Assembly (NCBI RefSeq): GCF_001423525.1
Contig: NZ_LMOI01000012.1
Span: 66,115-130,114, forward strand
Source: Arthrobacter sp. Leaf137
Lineage (GTDB): Bacteria > Actinomycetota > Actinomycetes > Actinomycetales > Micrococcaceae
Reading direction: 5' to 3'
DNA length: 64,000 nucleotides
In this document: positions 8,479-17,163 of the stretch, piece by piece
Layout of the letters: each line of letters opens with the position of its first letter
How positions within the stretch are numbered: the first letter of the stretch is position 1
Translations under genes and position numbers: made by a program
The notes under the pieces: generated by a model
Told to the model about the DNA's origin: nothing
Database searches by the model: none
The model's input: only the letters and a program-made list of their open reading frames with translations

Positions 8479-8545
8479 CGCCCAGTGGGAAACCGGCGGT
8501 CAGGAGGGGGAGTAACACAGCCGCAGTGCCGCGGCGGCAAACCCG

Positions 8546-9517
8546 TCAGGGGACGAAGCCCAGCGACTTGTCCACGACATTCACCAAGGGTTCGCCCTCA
8601 ATGAACCGCTGCAGGTTGCGGACGAACAGTTCGGCCAGCTCGTCCAGGTAAGCCTCGGTGTCTCCGCTCATGTGGGGCGTGAGGATCACGTTCCGCATGC
8701 TCCACAGGGGATGCTCCAGGGGAAGGGGCTCCGGATGGACCACGTCGAGTGCGGCGCCGGCGATGCCCCCGCCGGTGAGGGCCCCGACCAGGGCATCGGT
8801 CTGGATGAGTTCGCCCCTACCGACGTTGATGACATGGGCCGAAGGTTTCATCGCGGCGAGCACCTCTGCGCCGATCATTCCGCGGGTAGCAGGGGTCAGG
8901 GGGGCGGCAAGCACCACGAAATCGAAGCTGCCCACCACGCCCGCCAGGTTTCTGGAGCTGTGGATGTCAGCAAAGTCCGCATCCCCGGGCCGGCTGCTGC
9001 GCCCGGCTCCGCTCACGTCCATCCCCACGGCGCGTAACAGTCGCGCGATCTCGCGGCCGATGGAGCCGGTACCCACCACCAGCACACGCCGGCCCTGGAT
9101 CTTCCGGGTGACCCGGTGCTGCCATAGCTGCTGCTGTTGCAGCAGGAACGAACCTTGCGTGTCCTTGGCGATGTCCAGGACGAAACCCAGGGTAAATTCT
9201 GCAATGGCGCGGCTGAGCACGCCCCTGGAATTTGTATAGGTAACGTCGCTGCGAACCAGTTCCTCAAACAGCAGCTTGTCCACGCCGGCAGCGGAAACGT
9301 GGATCCACTGCAGGGAGGAGGCTGCCTGCCAGTTGTCCCGCAAGGCCGGTGAGAACGAGTGCCACTGGTACAGGACGTCGGCTCCCGTCAAGGCATCCGC
9401 CAGCTTATCCGCGGTCACGGCACGGACTTCTGCCAGCTGTTCGATGTCGTGGACGCGGGGCGGAAGTTCCTCACGGTACAGGACGGCGACGACCGGCCGT
9501 TTGCGGTTGCCGGGCAC
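8546..9517 (-). CDS. D-isomer-specific 2-hydroxyacid dehydrogenase
   Basis: A 323-residue NAD(P)-dependent enzyme that interconverts 2-hydroxy and 2-oxo acids. The Rossmann motif 'GTGSIG' is at 149-154. The catalytic residues are Arg234 in 'NVGRGEL', Glu263 in 'HPEPLP' and His282 in 'TPHMSG'. The overall look is that of the GhrA/GhrB-like (glyoxylate/hydroxypyruvate reductase) branch, but the substrate is open. It starts three bases after the stop of the haloacid dehalogenase gene on the same strand, so the two are probably co-transcribed. The dehalogenase yields 2-hydroxy acids that this enzyme could oxidise. Confidence 0.92.
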   Translation of the reverse strand: MPGNRKRPVVAVLYREELPPRVHDIEQLAEVRAVTADKLADALTGADVLYQWHSFSPALRDNWQAASSLQWIHVSAAGVDKLLFEELVRSDVTYTNSRGVLSRAIAEFTLGFVLDIAKDTQGSFLLQQQQLWQHRVTRKIQGRRVLVVGTGSIGREIARLLRAVGMDVSGAGRSSRPGDADFADIHSSRNLAGVVGSFDFVVLAAPLTPATRGMIGAEVLAAMKPSAHVINVGRGELIQTDALVGALTGGGIAGAALDVVHPEPLPLEHPLWSMRNVILTPHMSGDTEAYLDELAELFVRNLQRFIEGEPLVNVVDKSLGFVP

Positions 9518-9520
9518 GGT

Positions 9521-10195
9521 CTACAGGCCCAGTTGCCCGTTGAGCTCATCCAGCGACCGGACGGTGGTGTAGTTGTAACCGGGGCTGTGGGGGTCGTAGC
9601 CGCGGTCGACGTACACCGTGTTGGTGAAACCGAGGTCGTGGGCTGGCATCAGGTCGTACCGGGTGTGGGAGGACACGTGCAGGAAGTCCTCCGTTGAGGC
9701 AGCCAGGGAATCAAGCATGAACTCGAAGGCCTGGTACCTCGGCTTGTAGGCCCCTGCCTGTTCCGCGGAATACACCGCGTGGAACGTCGCGCCGAGGCGT
9801 GGAACGCTGATGTCGAGGAAGCTGTGGTCGGCGTTGGAGAGGATGACCAGCGGGTAGTTCCGGCCCATGATCTCCAAGGGGCCAGGGACGTCGTCGTGCG
9901 CCCCCCAGCCCCGGACGGCGTCGCCGAACCGGGCCCCGGCCCCCTCGGTGGGCGCCAGGCCCCATCTCGTGCAGACCCGGTTGAAGGCATCCTCCAGGAC
10001 CTGTTCGTACGCGTAGTAGTCTCCGCACACCTGGTCATACCTGTAACCCCTGAACATCGCCTTGAAGGCAGGCCACTGCTCTTCTGCAAGCCGGCCCGAG
10101 AGGAGGTGCCGGGTGGTTGCATCGAGCTGGAAGTTAATCAGCGTGCCGTAGCAGTCAAAGGAGATGTACTGCGGACGGAAATTCGTGGAAGCCAT
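9521..10195 (-). CDS. Haloacid dehalogenase type II (HAD superfamily)
   Basis: 224 residues of the 2-haloacid dehalogenase branch of the HAD superfamily, which hydrolyses 2-halo acids to 2-hydroxy acids. The nucleophile is Asp14 in 'SFDCYGTL'; motif II is 'VILSNAD'; the conserved Lys follows in 'AGAYKPR'; motif III is near 'HVSSHTRYDLMPAHDLG'. The ATG at 10195 gives the usual N-terminus; an extension upstream would be unrelated sequence. It precedes the 2-hydroxyacid dehydrogenase by three bases. Many proteins of this branch act on non-halogenated substrates, so true dehalogenation is not proven. Confidence 0.88.
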   Translation of the reverse strand: MASTNFRPQYISFDCYGTLINFQLDATTRHLLSGRLAEEQWPAFKAMFRGYRYDQVCGDYYAYEQVLEDAFNRVCTRWGLAPTEGAGARFGDAVRGWGAHDDVPGPLEIMGRNYPLVILSNADHSFLDISVPRLGATFHAVYSAEQAGAYKPRYQAFEFMLDSLAASTEDFLHVSSHTRYDLMPAHDLGFTNTVYVDRGYDPHSPGYNYTTVRSLDELNGQLGL

Positions 10196-10298
10196 GGATT
10201 GAACTCTAGGTGCGTTGACCTGTCCGGGAACAACGGAGCAGCGGCGCACGTTGGAGACACGTCAAGTGAGCAGCCCGCAAGAGAAATGAGATGCATCC

Positions 10299-10601
10299 GT
10301 GGCAACCGATTATGACGAGGTCCGCTCCGACGTCAAGGAGTCCCAGGACCGTTCCCTGGAGGCGTTGCAATCCGCCAACGCCCCCGACGCCCGCAGCGTG
10401 GTCACCCAGTTGGACGAAGCGGACGCACTGGATGAAGGGCTGACCCCCGGCGGAGAAATCGTCTCCGAGGAACTGACCGTACAGGTCATTCCGCAGGGCG
10501 CGGACGAATTCACCTGCTACTCCTGTTTCCTGGTCCGCCACCGCTCCCAGCTGGCGCGGGAAAGCAACGGCCATTCGTACTGCAGCGAGTGCGAGGGCTG
10601 A
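10299..10601 (+). CDS. DUF4193 zinc-ribbon protein
   Basis: A 100-residue acidic protein from a GTG start, with the family's N-terminus 'MATDYDEVR'. The C-terminal part carries four Cys in two CxxC pairs (73/76 and 95/98), forming a probable zinc ribbon. The family (DUF4193) is almost confined to actinobacteria, where it is conserved as a single copy; its function is not established. The gene is divergent from the dehalogenase pair. Confidence 0.9.
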   Translation: MATDYDEVRSDVKESQDRSLEALQSANAPDARSVVTQLDEADALDEGLTPGGEIVSEELTVQVIPQGADEFTCYSCFLVRHRSQLARESNGHSYCSECEG

Positions 10602-10707
10602 AGGCAAGAACGCGGTATCAGCGCCGCCTAAGGGCGGACTGGAGCGCCCGGCCGGCTGTCAGCATGGCCCTGTAAGGGTGAAATGACAGCAAACAATGGG
10701 GGGAATT

Positions 10708-11112
10708 GTGGCAGAAAAGAACATGGCCGCTTCCATCGGTGCCGTGATCCTGGCCGGCATTCTGTCGGCGTGCAGCGGACCGTGGGCCTCCGGACCCGGG
10801 GAGGAGCCGCCGGCTGACGGCGGAACGTTCGAGACCGTCGGCGAGTTGCGCGAGGCACTCGAAGCCGCCGGGTTTGAATGCCCCGAGGTGATGGTTCACA
10901 ACCGCTTCAAATACGCGTCCGCTTCAGGGAGCTGCGGCGAAATCGGCCTGGGGATCTACGCCAACGGCGCTTCCCTCGACAGTGAACTGGCGGCAAGGAA
11001 GACCTACACCGGGGACACCATCAATGTCGGAAAGAACTGGATTGTGGGCACGGATGCCCCGGATCAGGTCCAGGAGTGGCTGGGCGGAACCATCGTCAAC
11101 GAAGGTAACTAG
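10708..11112 (+). CDS. Small secreted lipoprotein, unknown function
   Basis: About 134 residues from a GTG that follows a G-rich ribosome-binding stretch (10697-10704); an ATG at 10696 would add four residues. The signal peptide ends in the lipobox 'LSAC', then a Ser/Gly/Pro linker. The mature part (about 90 residues) has two further Cys, in 'GFECPE' and 'SGSCGE', which probably form a disulfide. The pattern resembles small actinobacterial lipoproteins with a 'VGELREALEAAGFEC' head, where a helix pair packs on a sheet. No function can be assigned. It is convergent with the acyltransferase gene. Confidence 0.8.
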   Translation: MAEKNMAASIGAVILAGILSACSGPWASGPGEEPPADGGTFETVGELREALEAAGFECPEVMVHNRFKYASASGSCGEIGLGIYANGASLDSELAARKTYTGDTINVGKNWIVGTDAPDQVQEWLGGTIVNEGN

Positions 11113-11138
11113 GGGACTGGCCTGCCGGCTCCCGGGCC

Positions 11139-13208
11139 TTAGCCCAGGCGCAGTGCCACGGCGAGGTCCGGGGCCAGCGACTTCGCGAACGTGTTCGTCA
11201 TGTGGTTGTCGCGGTAGACAAGGACATTGCCGATAACCACGGGGCAGACGCCGTCGCGGCAGAAGTGGCGGGACAGGTCGATGGTTTCAACCCCGGGGAC
11301 ACCGCCGGCGGCAGCCACCAGCGTGTCCGTTCCGGCAAGGGCCTCGGCGGCGGCCGTTGCGCATTGATCCTGCCTGCCGTGCTTCTGCAGGCATTCCACC
11401 GGATTTCCGCCGGGGTACGGCGGATCTGCGATCACTGCGACGCGCAGGCCCGCCCCGCGCAGCCGTGACAGGGACTCGACGTAACCGTCAGCCAGCGTGG
11501 ATTCCGGAGCCCAGTGCCATCCGAGCGCCTTGCGGTAGCCGTCCTCACGCATCCCCGCCACCAGGACCAGATCCGGTTTCTGCCCGATAATCTTCTCTGC
11601 GGTTACGGCGTTCTGGGCCGAGCAGTTGGCATACACGGTGTCCGCTGAGCGGGGCGGCGTCAGCGCGAACGGGCATCCGTTGCGCACCATCGCATGGATC
11701 CTGAGCGGAATCTTCTGTGACACCGCAACGAGCGGATCCACGAACTGGCCGGCGTGCGAATCGCCCACCACGACCACCACCGGGGCCTCCAGGTCCTGGG
11801 ACCCGAACCAGCAGTCAGTATCAGGCACAGAGGCCGGATCGTAGACACCGCACGCGCCGGCACTGGTGGCCGGAACGTCCTGCATCGCCACGGACGGATC
11901 CGGGCGGACGGGCATGCCCGCGGGAACGGCCGCGGGACGCTCGGACCACGCCCGGGCGCCGGGGTAGTCCCGGTCGGACAGGGCAGTGGACAGCTGGGCC
12001 CGCTTGACCTCGACCACCTGCCACGGCGCCCACGCCGCCACGGTCACCAGCACCGCGCTGCACATGGCAAGGACATACACCTTCCGGTGGCCGCCCCACC
12101 CGGTGTTCCGGCTGGAAGGGTGCCGGAAGCGCTGCTCCACCCAGTAATAGGACGCAGCTGCGAGCGCAAGGCTCAGCGCGCCCAAAAGGATGGCTTCTCT
12201 GATCCGTGGCGCGCGGCCCAGCAGGGCGACGGCGAACACGATGACGGGCCAATGCCACAAGTAGAGCGAGTACGAGACGTCGCCGATGAAGGTCAGCGGA
12301 CGGAGGCTGAGCACCCTGGACGCTGACCAGGGAACGGCTGCCGCCGCGCTGCCTGACCTCAGGAGCAGTGCAGTGCCGAGCACGGGTATGGCGGCGATGC
12401 TGCCGGGGAACGGCATTTCGGTGGTCAGGAAGAATACGGGGATGACAACGGCAGCCACGCCCGCCCAGCTGGCCAGGGCAGCACGGCGCCCAGTGAGAAA
12501 GCCCACGGCCGGTACCAGGGCCGCCAGCCCGCCGACAGCCAACTCCCACACCCTGGTGCCCGTGACGAAGTAGGCGAGGGTGTGCTCGTGGTTGCTGAGG
12601 TGGATGCTGTAGGCGAAGGACACCAGTGCCACTGCAGACAGCGCGGGAACGATAAACCTGTCTGACGCCCGGTTCATGCGGCGGGCGGCCAGCACAAGGC
12701 CCAGGAAGAAGAACGGGATCACCAGGTAGAACTGCTCCTCGACGGCGAGGGACCAGAAGTGCTGCAGCGGCGACACTTCCCCGGTGGCTCCCGCGTAGGA
12801 CACTGCGGACAACGCCTGGTGCCAGTTCTGCACCTGGAGAAGCGAAAAGAGCACATCGGCCGAGATGCCCTGCCAGCGGCTCTGCGGAAGCAGCAGCACG
12901 GTGCCCAGCAGGACCGCCACCAGGACGGCGGCCGACGCCGGGAAGAGCCTGCGGATCCGCCTGGCATAGAAGGCGGGGACGGAGATCGAGGAGTTCCTGG
13001 CAGCTTCCCGTGCAAGGGAACCGATGATCAGGAACCCTGAAACGACGAAGAAGACGTCTACGCCGATGAACCCGCCCGCCAGGGCCTCCGGCCGGAGGTG
13101 GTAGATGACCACGAGGCCAACGGCCAGCGCGCGGAGCCCCTGGATGTCGGGCCTTGGAGCGTGCCCGGTTCCGTTGTTGGCGCGCTTGACCGCGGAGGCA
13201 TGCCTCAT
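11139..13208 (-). CDS. OafA/YrhL-type membrane acyltransferase with C-terminal SGNH domain
   Basis: A 689-residue enzyme that transfers acyl groups (typically acetyl) to cell-surface glycans. Residues about 18-365 form the multi-helix acyltransferase-3 domain, with the conserved 'DIQGLRALAVGLVVIYH' entry (His37), 'GFIGVDVFFVVSGFLI', and 'FWSLAVEEQFYL'. After a last membrane helix (about 378-395) comes an extracytoplasmic SGNH hydrolase-like domain: nucleophile Ser484 in 'VGDSH' and the terminal Asp-x-x-His pair in 'YRDNHMT'. This two-domain form is seen in peptidoglycan, O-antigen and polysaccharide O-acetyltransferases. The acceptor here is unknown; no polysaccharide locus is next to it. Confidence 0.92.
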   Translation of the reverse strand: MRHASAVKRANNGTGHAPRPDIQGLRALAVGLVVIYHLRPEALAGGFIGVDVFFVVSGFLIIGSLAREAARNSSISVPAFYARRIRRLFPASAAVLVAVLLGTVLLLPQSRWQGISADVLFSLLQVQNWHQALSAVSYAGATGEVSPLQHFWSLAVEEQFYLVIPFFFLGLVLAARRMNRASDRFIVPALSAVALVSFAYSIHLSNHEHTLAYFVTGTRVWELAVGGLAALVPAVGFLTGRRAALASWAGVAAVVIPVFFLTTEMPFPGSIAAIPVLGTALLLRSGSAAAAVPWSASRVLSLRPLTFIGDVSYSLYLWHWPVIVFAVALLGRAPRIREAILLGALSLALAAASYYWVEQRFRHPSSRNTGWGGHRKVYVLAMCSAVLVTVAAWAPWQVVEVKRAQLSTALSDRDYPGARAWSERPAAVPAGMPVRPDPSVAMQDVPATSAGACGVYDPASVPDTDCWFGSQDLEAPVVVVVGDSHAGQFVDPLVAVSQKIPLRIHAMVRNGCPFALTPPRSADTVYANCSAQNAVTAEKIIGQKPDLVLVAGMREDGYRKALGWHWAPESTLADGYVESLSRLRGAGLRVAVIADPPYPGGNPVECLQKHGRQDQCATAAAEALAGTDTLVAAAGGVPGVETIDLSRHFCRDGVCPVVIGNVLVYRDNHMTNTFAKSLAPDLAVALRLG

Positions 13209-13310
13209 TGCGTCCCCTCTGTGTACTTCTTCAGTCCCGCGCCGGGCGCAGGGAAAATCAGGGGCGAGCGGAGGCTCGCCGACAGGAGATTCTATCGGAT
13301 GCCGGGTGGG

Positions 13311-13553
13311 TTACTCCCCGTGCCGGAGCACGTCCGGGAGTTCTTCGACGTACACCGTCTGGGGCGGTTCGAAGTAGATCACCAGCACTTCCTCGCCTAC
13401 TGCGAAACCGCTCGCCTTGTCGAAGGGGTGGGCATGGAAGGCCATGGTCCCGCCGAGGTAGGGCAACATGACCTCGCCGATGGTGCCGGGCCCGATCCGT
13501 CCGGTCACCCGTGCGATCTTGCCTGTCAGGCTGCGGTCGGCGTCCCTGTGCAT
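13311..13553 (-). CDS. Small NfeD-like OB-fold protein next to flotillin
   Basis: 80 residues, beginning 7 bases after the flotillin stop on the same strand. The sequence reads as a single beta-rich domain ('LTGKIARVTGRIGPGTIGEVML', 'EEVLVIYFEPPQTVYVEEL') like the soluble OB-fold end of NfeD proteins. NfeD proteins are encoded beside SPFH/flotillin proteins in many bacteria and act with them in membrane domains. The membrane helices found in full NfeD are missing, so this is a stand-alone soluble version or a reduced paralogue. The assignment rests mostly on context. Confidence 0.7.
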   Translation of the reverse strand: MHRDADRSLTGKIARVTGRIGPGTIGEVMLPYLGGTMAFHAHPFDKASGFAVGEEVLVIYFEPPQTVYVEELPDVLRHGE

Positions 13554-13560
13554 GGCCTTC

Positions 13561-15003
13561 CTAGGCGCCGGGAGCCGGTGGTGTCCGGGTGGCGTCTTTA
13601 CTGTCTTTGCCGTTGCGGAGTGCGGTGCGCAGTGCCGGCAGATAGTCGCCGGCCTGTGCCAGGATTCCGCCGAGCATCTTATTGACGCCCTCGCCGCCGT
13701 TCAGGACTGTCATCTGCCCGACGTGCGAGAAGGGTTCGGCGGCGGCCGCGATGATGGCGGGCATGTTTTCGGCGAGCTGCTGGGAAATCACCGCATCCTG
13801 GTTAGTGGCCAGGGCTTCGGCACGTGCCTTGATGCCGTCCGCCTCGGCCAGGGCCTTGGCCTTGATGGCTGAAGCGGCAGCGTCGCCCTTGGCCTTGGTG
13901 GCAGCCGCCTCGGCCTCACCGGTCACCTTGGTGGCGCCCGCCGCAGCAGCCGCGGCGGTGGCGTTTGCCTGCGCCGTCACTTCCGTCCGGCGGGCGTTGG
14001 CCTGGGCTTCGAGTTCGGTGCGCCGTGCCAGGGCTTCCGCGGCGCTGATGTCCGCGGCCTTCTGCCCCTCGGCGTCGGTGCGCTTGGCGTAGGCCTTGGC
14101 GTCTGCGGGCTTCCGGATGGAGGTTTGAAGCTTTTGCTCCTCGCGGTCCGCCTCGAGCTTGGCGACTTCGGTTTCCTGGACCACCACCTGCTGGCGTGCC
14201 GTGGCCTCCGCCAGCGGACCGGCCTGGGCGGCGTTGGCCCGGGCACGTTCCGCGTTGGCCTGCGCTACCGATTGCCTGATGGCGGAAAGGCTTTGGGCAT
14301 CAGCGATCAGCGCGGCGGCCTCGGCCTCCTTCTCGGCCGCCTCCCGGTTGCGGGTGGCCTCGGCGATCCTGGCTTCCATCTTCACCTGGGCAATGTGCGG
14401 CTTGGCGATGTTCTGGATGTACCCGGTGGGATCCTGCAGGTCCTTGATCTGCAGCGAATCCACTACGAGGCCGAGCTTCTCCATTTCCACGCCGCTGGCG
14501 CTGCGGACCTGCGAAGCGAGCTTGTCCCGTTCCCGGATGATTTCCTCCATCGTCATGCTGCCGATAATGGAGCGCAGATGCCCCTCGAAGACGTTGTAGA
14601 CCTGGCTTTCCATTTTGGGCTGCTGGCCGAGGAAACGGCGGGCTGCATTGGCAATAAACGGTGGTGCGTCCCCGATTTTGTAAATGACCACACCTTCCAC
14701 CACCACCTGGATTCCCTGCGAGGTGACACAGGAAACTTTGAGTTCCGTTTCATTCAGGGTGAGCGAAAGCGGGCGTACAGTCTGCAGCCCGGGAAGTACC
14801 AGCGCTCCCTTGCCCGTCACGATCTTGAAGTCCATGCCGGCGCGGGTATCCAGGGTTCCACGGGTCAGCCCGGAAATAATCAGGGCTTCGTTGGGTTCTG
14901 CCACTTTCCACATCAGTTTGGTGGCCACCCAGATGAAGCCAACGGCAAAAAGCACTCCCAGGATGATCGCAATGAGCGGGAAGAATGGTGAGAAGTCCGG
15001 CAT
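13561..15003 (-). CDS. Flotillin-like SPFH-domain protein
   Basis: 480 residues. An N-terminal membrane helix (about 7-30) is followed by the SPFH/PHB domain ('AGMDFKIVTGKGALVLPGLQ' and 'VEGVVIYKIGD'). A long Ala/Glu/Lys/Arg-rich segment (about residues 200-410) with repeats of the 'AEAxAxR' kind forms the coiled-coil flotillin tail. Flotillins scaffold functional membrane microdomains. The ribosome-binding site AAAGGA precedes the ATG, and a small hairpin (15019-15034) lies in the leader. It is co-transcribed with the small NfeD-like gene downstream. Confidence 0.92.
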   Translation of the reverse strand: MPDFSPFFPLIAIILGVLFAVGFIWVATKLMWKVAEPNEALIISGLTRGTLDTRAGMDFKIVTGKGALVLPGLQTVRPLSLTLNETELKVSCVTSQGIQVVVEGVVIYKIGDAPPFIANAARRFLGQQPKMESQVYNVFEGHLRSIIGSMTMEEIIRERDKLASQVRSASGVEMEKLGLVVDSLQIKDLQDPTGYIQNIAKPHIAQVKMEARIAEATRNREAAEKEAEAAALIADAQSLSAIRQSVAQANAERARANAAQAGPLAEATARQQVVVQETEVAKLEADREEQKLQTSIRKPADAKAYAKRTDAEGQKAADISAAEALARRTELEAQANARRTEVTAQANATAAAAAAGATKVTGEAEAAATKAKGDAAASAIKAKALAEADGIKARAEALATNQDAVISQQLAENMPAIIAAAAEPFSHVGQMTVLNGGEGVNKMLGGILAQAGDYLPALRTALRNGKDSKDATRTPPAPGA

Positions 15004-15317
15004 GACCAGGTCCTTTCACGGGTTCGGAAACCCGCCTCGGATAACGCCCCAATAATGCAGCTGCCCATTCCCGGCCGATCAATTGTGCCCGTAACTGCCC
15101 ATCCGCTGGCCAACTGTTGTAGCCAGTCTGATTGCGGCCTGCCGAAGAGTCCATAGCCCGGCCCCTGATATTTGCCCGCGGCAACAAAACAGCGCACGAC
15201 GACGGCATCCGGGCCACGAAGGCAGGCCCGCCGCGCCGCCAGGCGGCAGGGCGGACATGTCCCCACCATGTGGGGACGCCCCCGGACCCGGACCGGCGTC
15301 AGCGGCGGTGCAGGTGT
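15004..15317. other. Intergenic region upstream of flotillin
   Basis: About 310 bases between the flotillin start and the end of the BBE-type oxidase gene, both on the minus strand. Apart from the 6-bp hairpin CGGGTT/AACCCG (15019-15034) in the flotillin leader I see no gene or strong repeat. It should hold the flotillin promoter. Confidence 0.4.
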
Positions 15318-16817
15318 TCAGGATGCCGGAGCGGTCTCCGGAGGCGCGGCGTCCGAGCCCGCCCCGGTTTGCAGGTCCGCTGCCTCCCGCTGCAGGGATA
15401 CAGGTGCCTCCGCGGCAGGATGTTTAACCCCGGCGCCCTTTGCCGAAGCCGGTGCGATGTTCTGGTTGATGTGGAAGAAATTGTCGGGATCGTACTTGGC
15501 TTTGAGTTCGGCAAGCCGCCCGTAGTTCGAACCCATCGTCTCTTTGATGCGCGATTGATCGTCCGCGTCCTGGAAGTTGAGGTACCCGCCCGGCTCGGAG
15601 TACTCATGCAGTGCCGCCCAGTAATCGCGGACCCACGCGATGTTCGCCTCATTCTCCGAGGCGTCAGGCCACTGCGCCGCGATCACCGGTGCAAAATTGA
15701 CGTTCCGGTAGGCGAAGGCTGTGGCTTCGGGTGCTACCCGCTGGACTGCCCCGTCGATCGGGTAGAAGTGGTTGGCTGTATGGATGCTCGGGATGCCAGG
15801 CGATTTCCCGACGGCGACGCGCAGCGCATCATCGCTGAGGGTCCGGAGGAAATCGGCCTTCCAGTATCCCTGGAGTCCGGGAACATTCAGTCCATCGAAC
15901 ATCATGTTCAGTGCGGGATAGGGCATAGGCGCGAAGAAGCTGCCCAGCGGTTCTCCTGCGTCCAGCATTGGCTGCCAATGGGCCGGGCCGGCGTCGGGAT
16001 CGCCAGTCCACATGCCCACGATGACCGTAACCGGCCGTCCATGCCATTCCTCGGGCAGGAACGGAACCGGCGGCCCCTGGTGGAAGCCCAGGAACGCGCC
16101 CATTTCCTCAGGTTCGGCGCCGATCCATTCGCGGTAGGCAGCACCCACGCTGGCTCCTGTGGATGCATCGAAGAACATGATGCCCACATGGACCACGTCC
16201 ACGGGGTGCAGCCGGAACTCGAGCGAGGTGACCACGCCGAAGTTGCCGCTGCCGCCGCGCAAAGCCCAGAAGAGGTCAACGTTCTCGGCGTCGCTGGCCG
16301 TCAGGAATGAACCGTCAGCCAGCACGACGTCGGCCCCGATGAGATTGTCGCAGGACAGGCCGTACTTGCGGGCGAGGTAGCCGATGCCACCGCCCAGGGT
16401 CAGTCCACTGACGCCTGTGGTGCCGACGATGCCGCCCGTACTGGCCAAGCCGAAAGCGTGCGTGGCGTGGTTGTAGTCCGCCCAGGTCGCGCCGGCCTCC
16501 ACGCGGGCTGTCCTCGCTGCCGGGTCAACCCGCACCCCGCGGCGCGCCGAGAAATCCAGGACCAGTCCGCCGTCGACCGTTCCGAATCCGGGGGCGCTGT
16601 GCCCGCCGCCGCGTACGGCAACGTCAATGCCGAGGCCGCGGGCGAAGCGCACGGCGGCCATGACGTCCGCCGCCTGGGATACCTGCAGTACCGCGGCTGG
16701 CCGGCGGTCGATCATGCCGTTGTAGACGTGCCGCGCCTCCTCGTAACCGGCGTCCCCTTCTTCGATGACCGGTCCGCGGACCTGCTCGCGGAGCACGTCG
16801 AAACGATCGCTACCCAT
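15318..16817 (-). CDS. FAD-binding oxidoreductase of the berberine bridge enzyme (BBE) type
   Basis: 499 residues: an N-terminal PCMH-type FAD-binding domain and a C-terminal BBE domain ending in 'AELKAKYDPDNFFHINQNI'. 'VRGGGHSAPG' supplies His73, the usual covalent FAD attachment point. The second attachment Cys of bicovalent members, which normally precedes the 'GGGIGYL' segment, is absent here ('GIVGTTGVSGLTLGGGIG'); a Cys occurs later in 'YGLSCDNL'. Such enzymes oxidise sugars, alcohols or alkaloid-like molecules with oxygen. Substrate unknown. The Ala/Pro-rich C-terminal 45 residues after the BBE motif are an extension of no obvious function. Confidence 0.9.
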   Translation of the reverse strand: MGSDRFDVLREQVRGPVIEEGDAGYEEARHVYNGMIDRRPAAVLQVSQAADVMAAVRFARGLGIDVAVRGGGHSAPGFGTVDGGLVLDFSARRGVRVDPAARTARVEAGATWADYNHATHAFGLASTGGIVGTTGVSGLTLGGGIGYLARKYGLSCDNLIGADVVLADGSFLTASDAENVDLFWALRGGSGNFGVVTSLEFRLHPVDVVHVGIMFFDASTGASVGAAYREWIGAEPEEMGAFLGFHQGPPVPFLPEEWHGRPVTVIVGMWTGDPDAGPAHWQPMLDAGEPLGSFFAPMPYPALNMMFDGLNVPGLQGYWKADFLRTLSDDALRVAVGKSPGIPSIHTANHFYPIDGAVQRVAPEATAFAYRNVNFAPVIAAQWPDASENEANIAWVRDYWAALHEYSEPGGYLNFQDADDQSRIKETMGSNYGRLAELKAKYDPDNFFHINQNIAPASAKGAGVKHPAAEAPVSLQREAADLQTGAGSDAAPPETAPAS

Positions 16818-17026
16818 GACAACTCCAGATGTGTACCAAGACCAGGGGCAGCCGACTCCATACGGGGCCCAGCGGGGGCCAGCGCGCTGACCATTTCGGT
16901 ATACGCCCGGCCACCACCGCCGTCAAGGCTTGGCAACCCGCCCCGGCGCCGCAGGAAGTCCTGGGCCTTGTCGAGGTTGCCGCGGTCCCGCAGCAGGAAC
17001 CCGTTCTCCAGCAGCCTGGGACCCAT
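16712..17026 (-). CDS. Possible small protein or gene remnant upstream of the BBE oxidase
   Basis: An ATG at 17026 with a fair ribosome-binding site (GAGGTGGG seven bases upstream) opens a 104-codon frame. Its first 30 or so codons have the very high third-position GC of real genes here, and read plausibly ('LLENGFLLRDRGNLDKAQDF'). The signal fades after about 60 residues, and the last third lies antisense-free but out of frame inside the oxidase start region. This suggests either a short gene overlapping its neighbour or the 5' remnant of a decayed gene. No family recognised. Confidence 0.3.
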   Translation of the reverse strand: MGPRLLENGFLLRDRGNLDKAQDFLRRRGGLPSLDGGGGRAYTEMVSALAPAGPRMESAAPGLGTHLELSWVAIVSTCSASRSADRSSKKGTPVTRRRGTSTTA

Positions 17027-17163
17027 ATGCTTGCCCACCTCGGATCCCGGCCGCGCGGGTCTGTCCGCACGGCATTTACAGATCTACACTGAAGCATTCC
17101 CACCGCGGCCAGGGCACGGACGCTGCGGAACAGATGATCAGCGTCAGATCGAAAGGGCCGGCC
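16818..17163. other. Divergent intergenic region between BBE oxidase and DUF1206 gene
   Basis: About 345 bases. Most of 16830-17026 is covered on the minus strand by the weak small reading frame described separately. The part nearest the DUF1206 gene (17070-17160) should hold that gene's promoter and its AAAGG ribosome-binding site. No clear operator or RNA was found. Confidence 0.35.

Noticed and set aside
15318..16817. Bicovalent FAD attachment in the BBE-type oxidase
   Set aside because: His73 is present, but the Cys normally placed just before the Gly-rich segment is a Thr; the nearby Cys in 'GLSCDNL' is at a different position.
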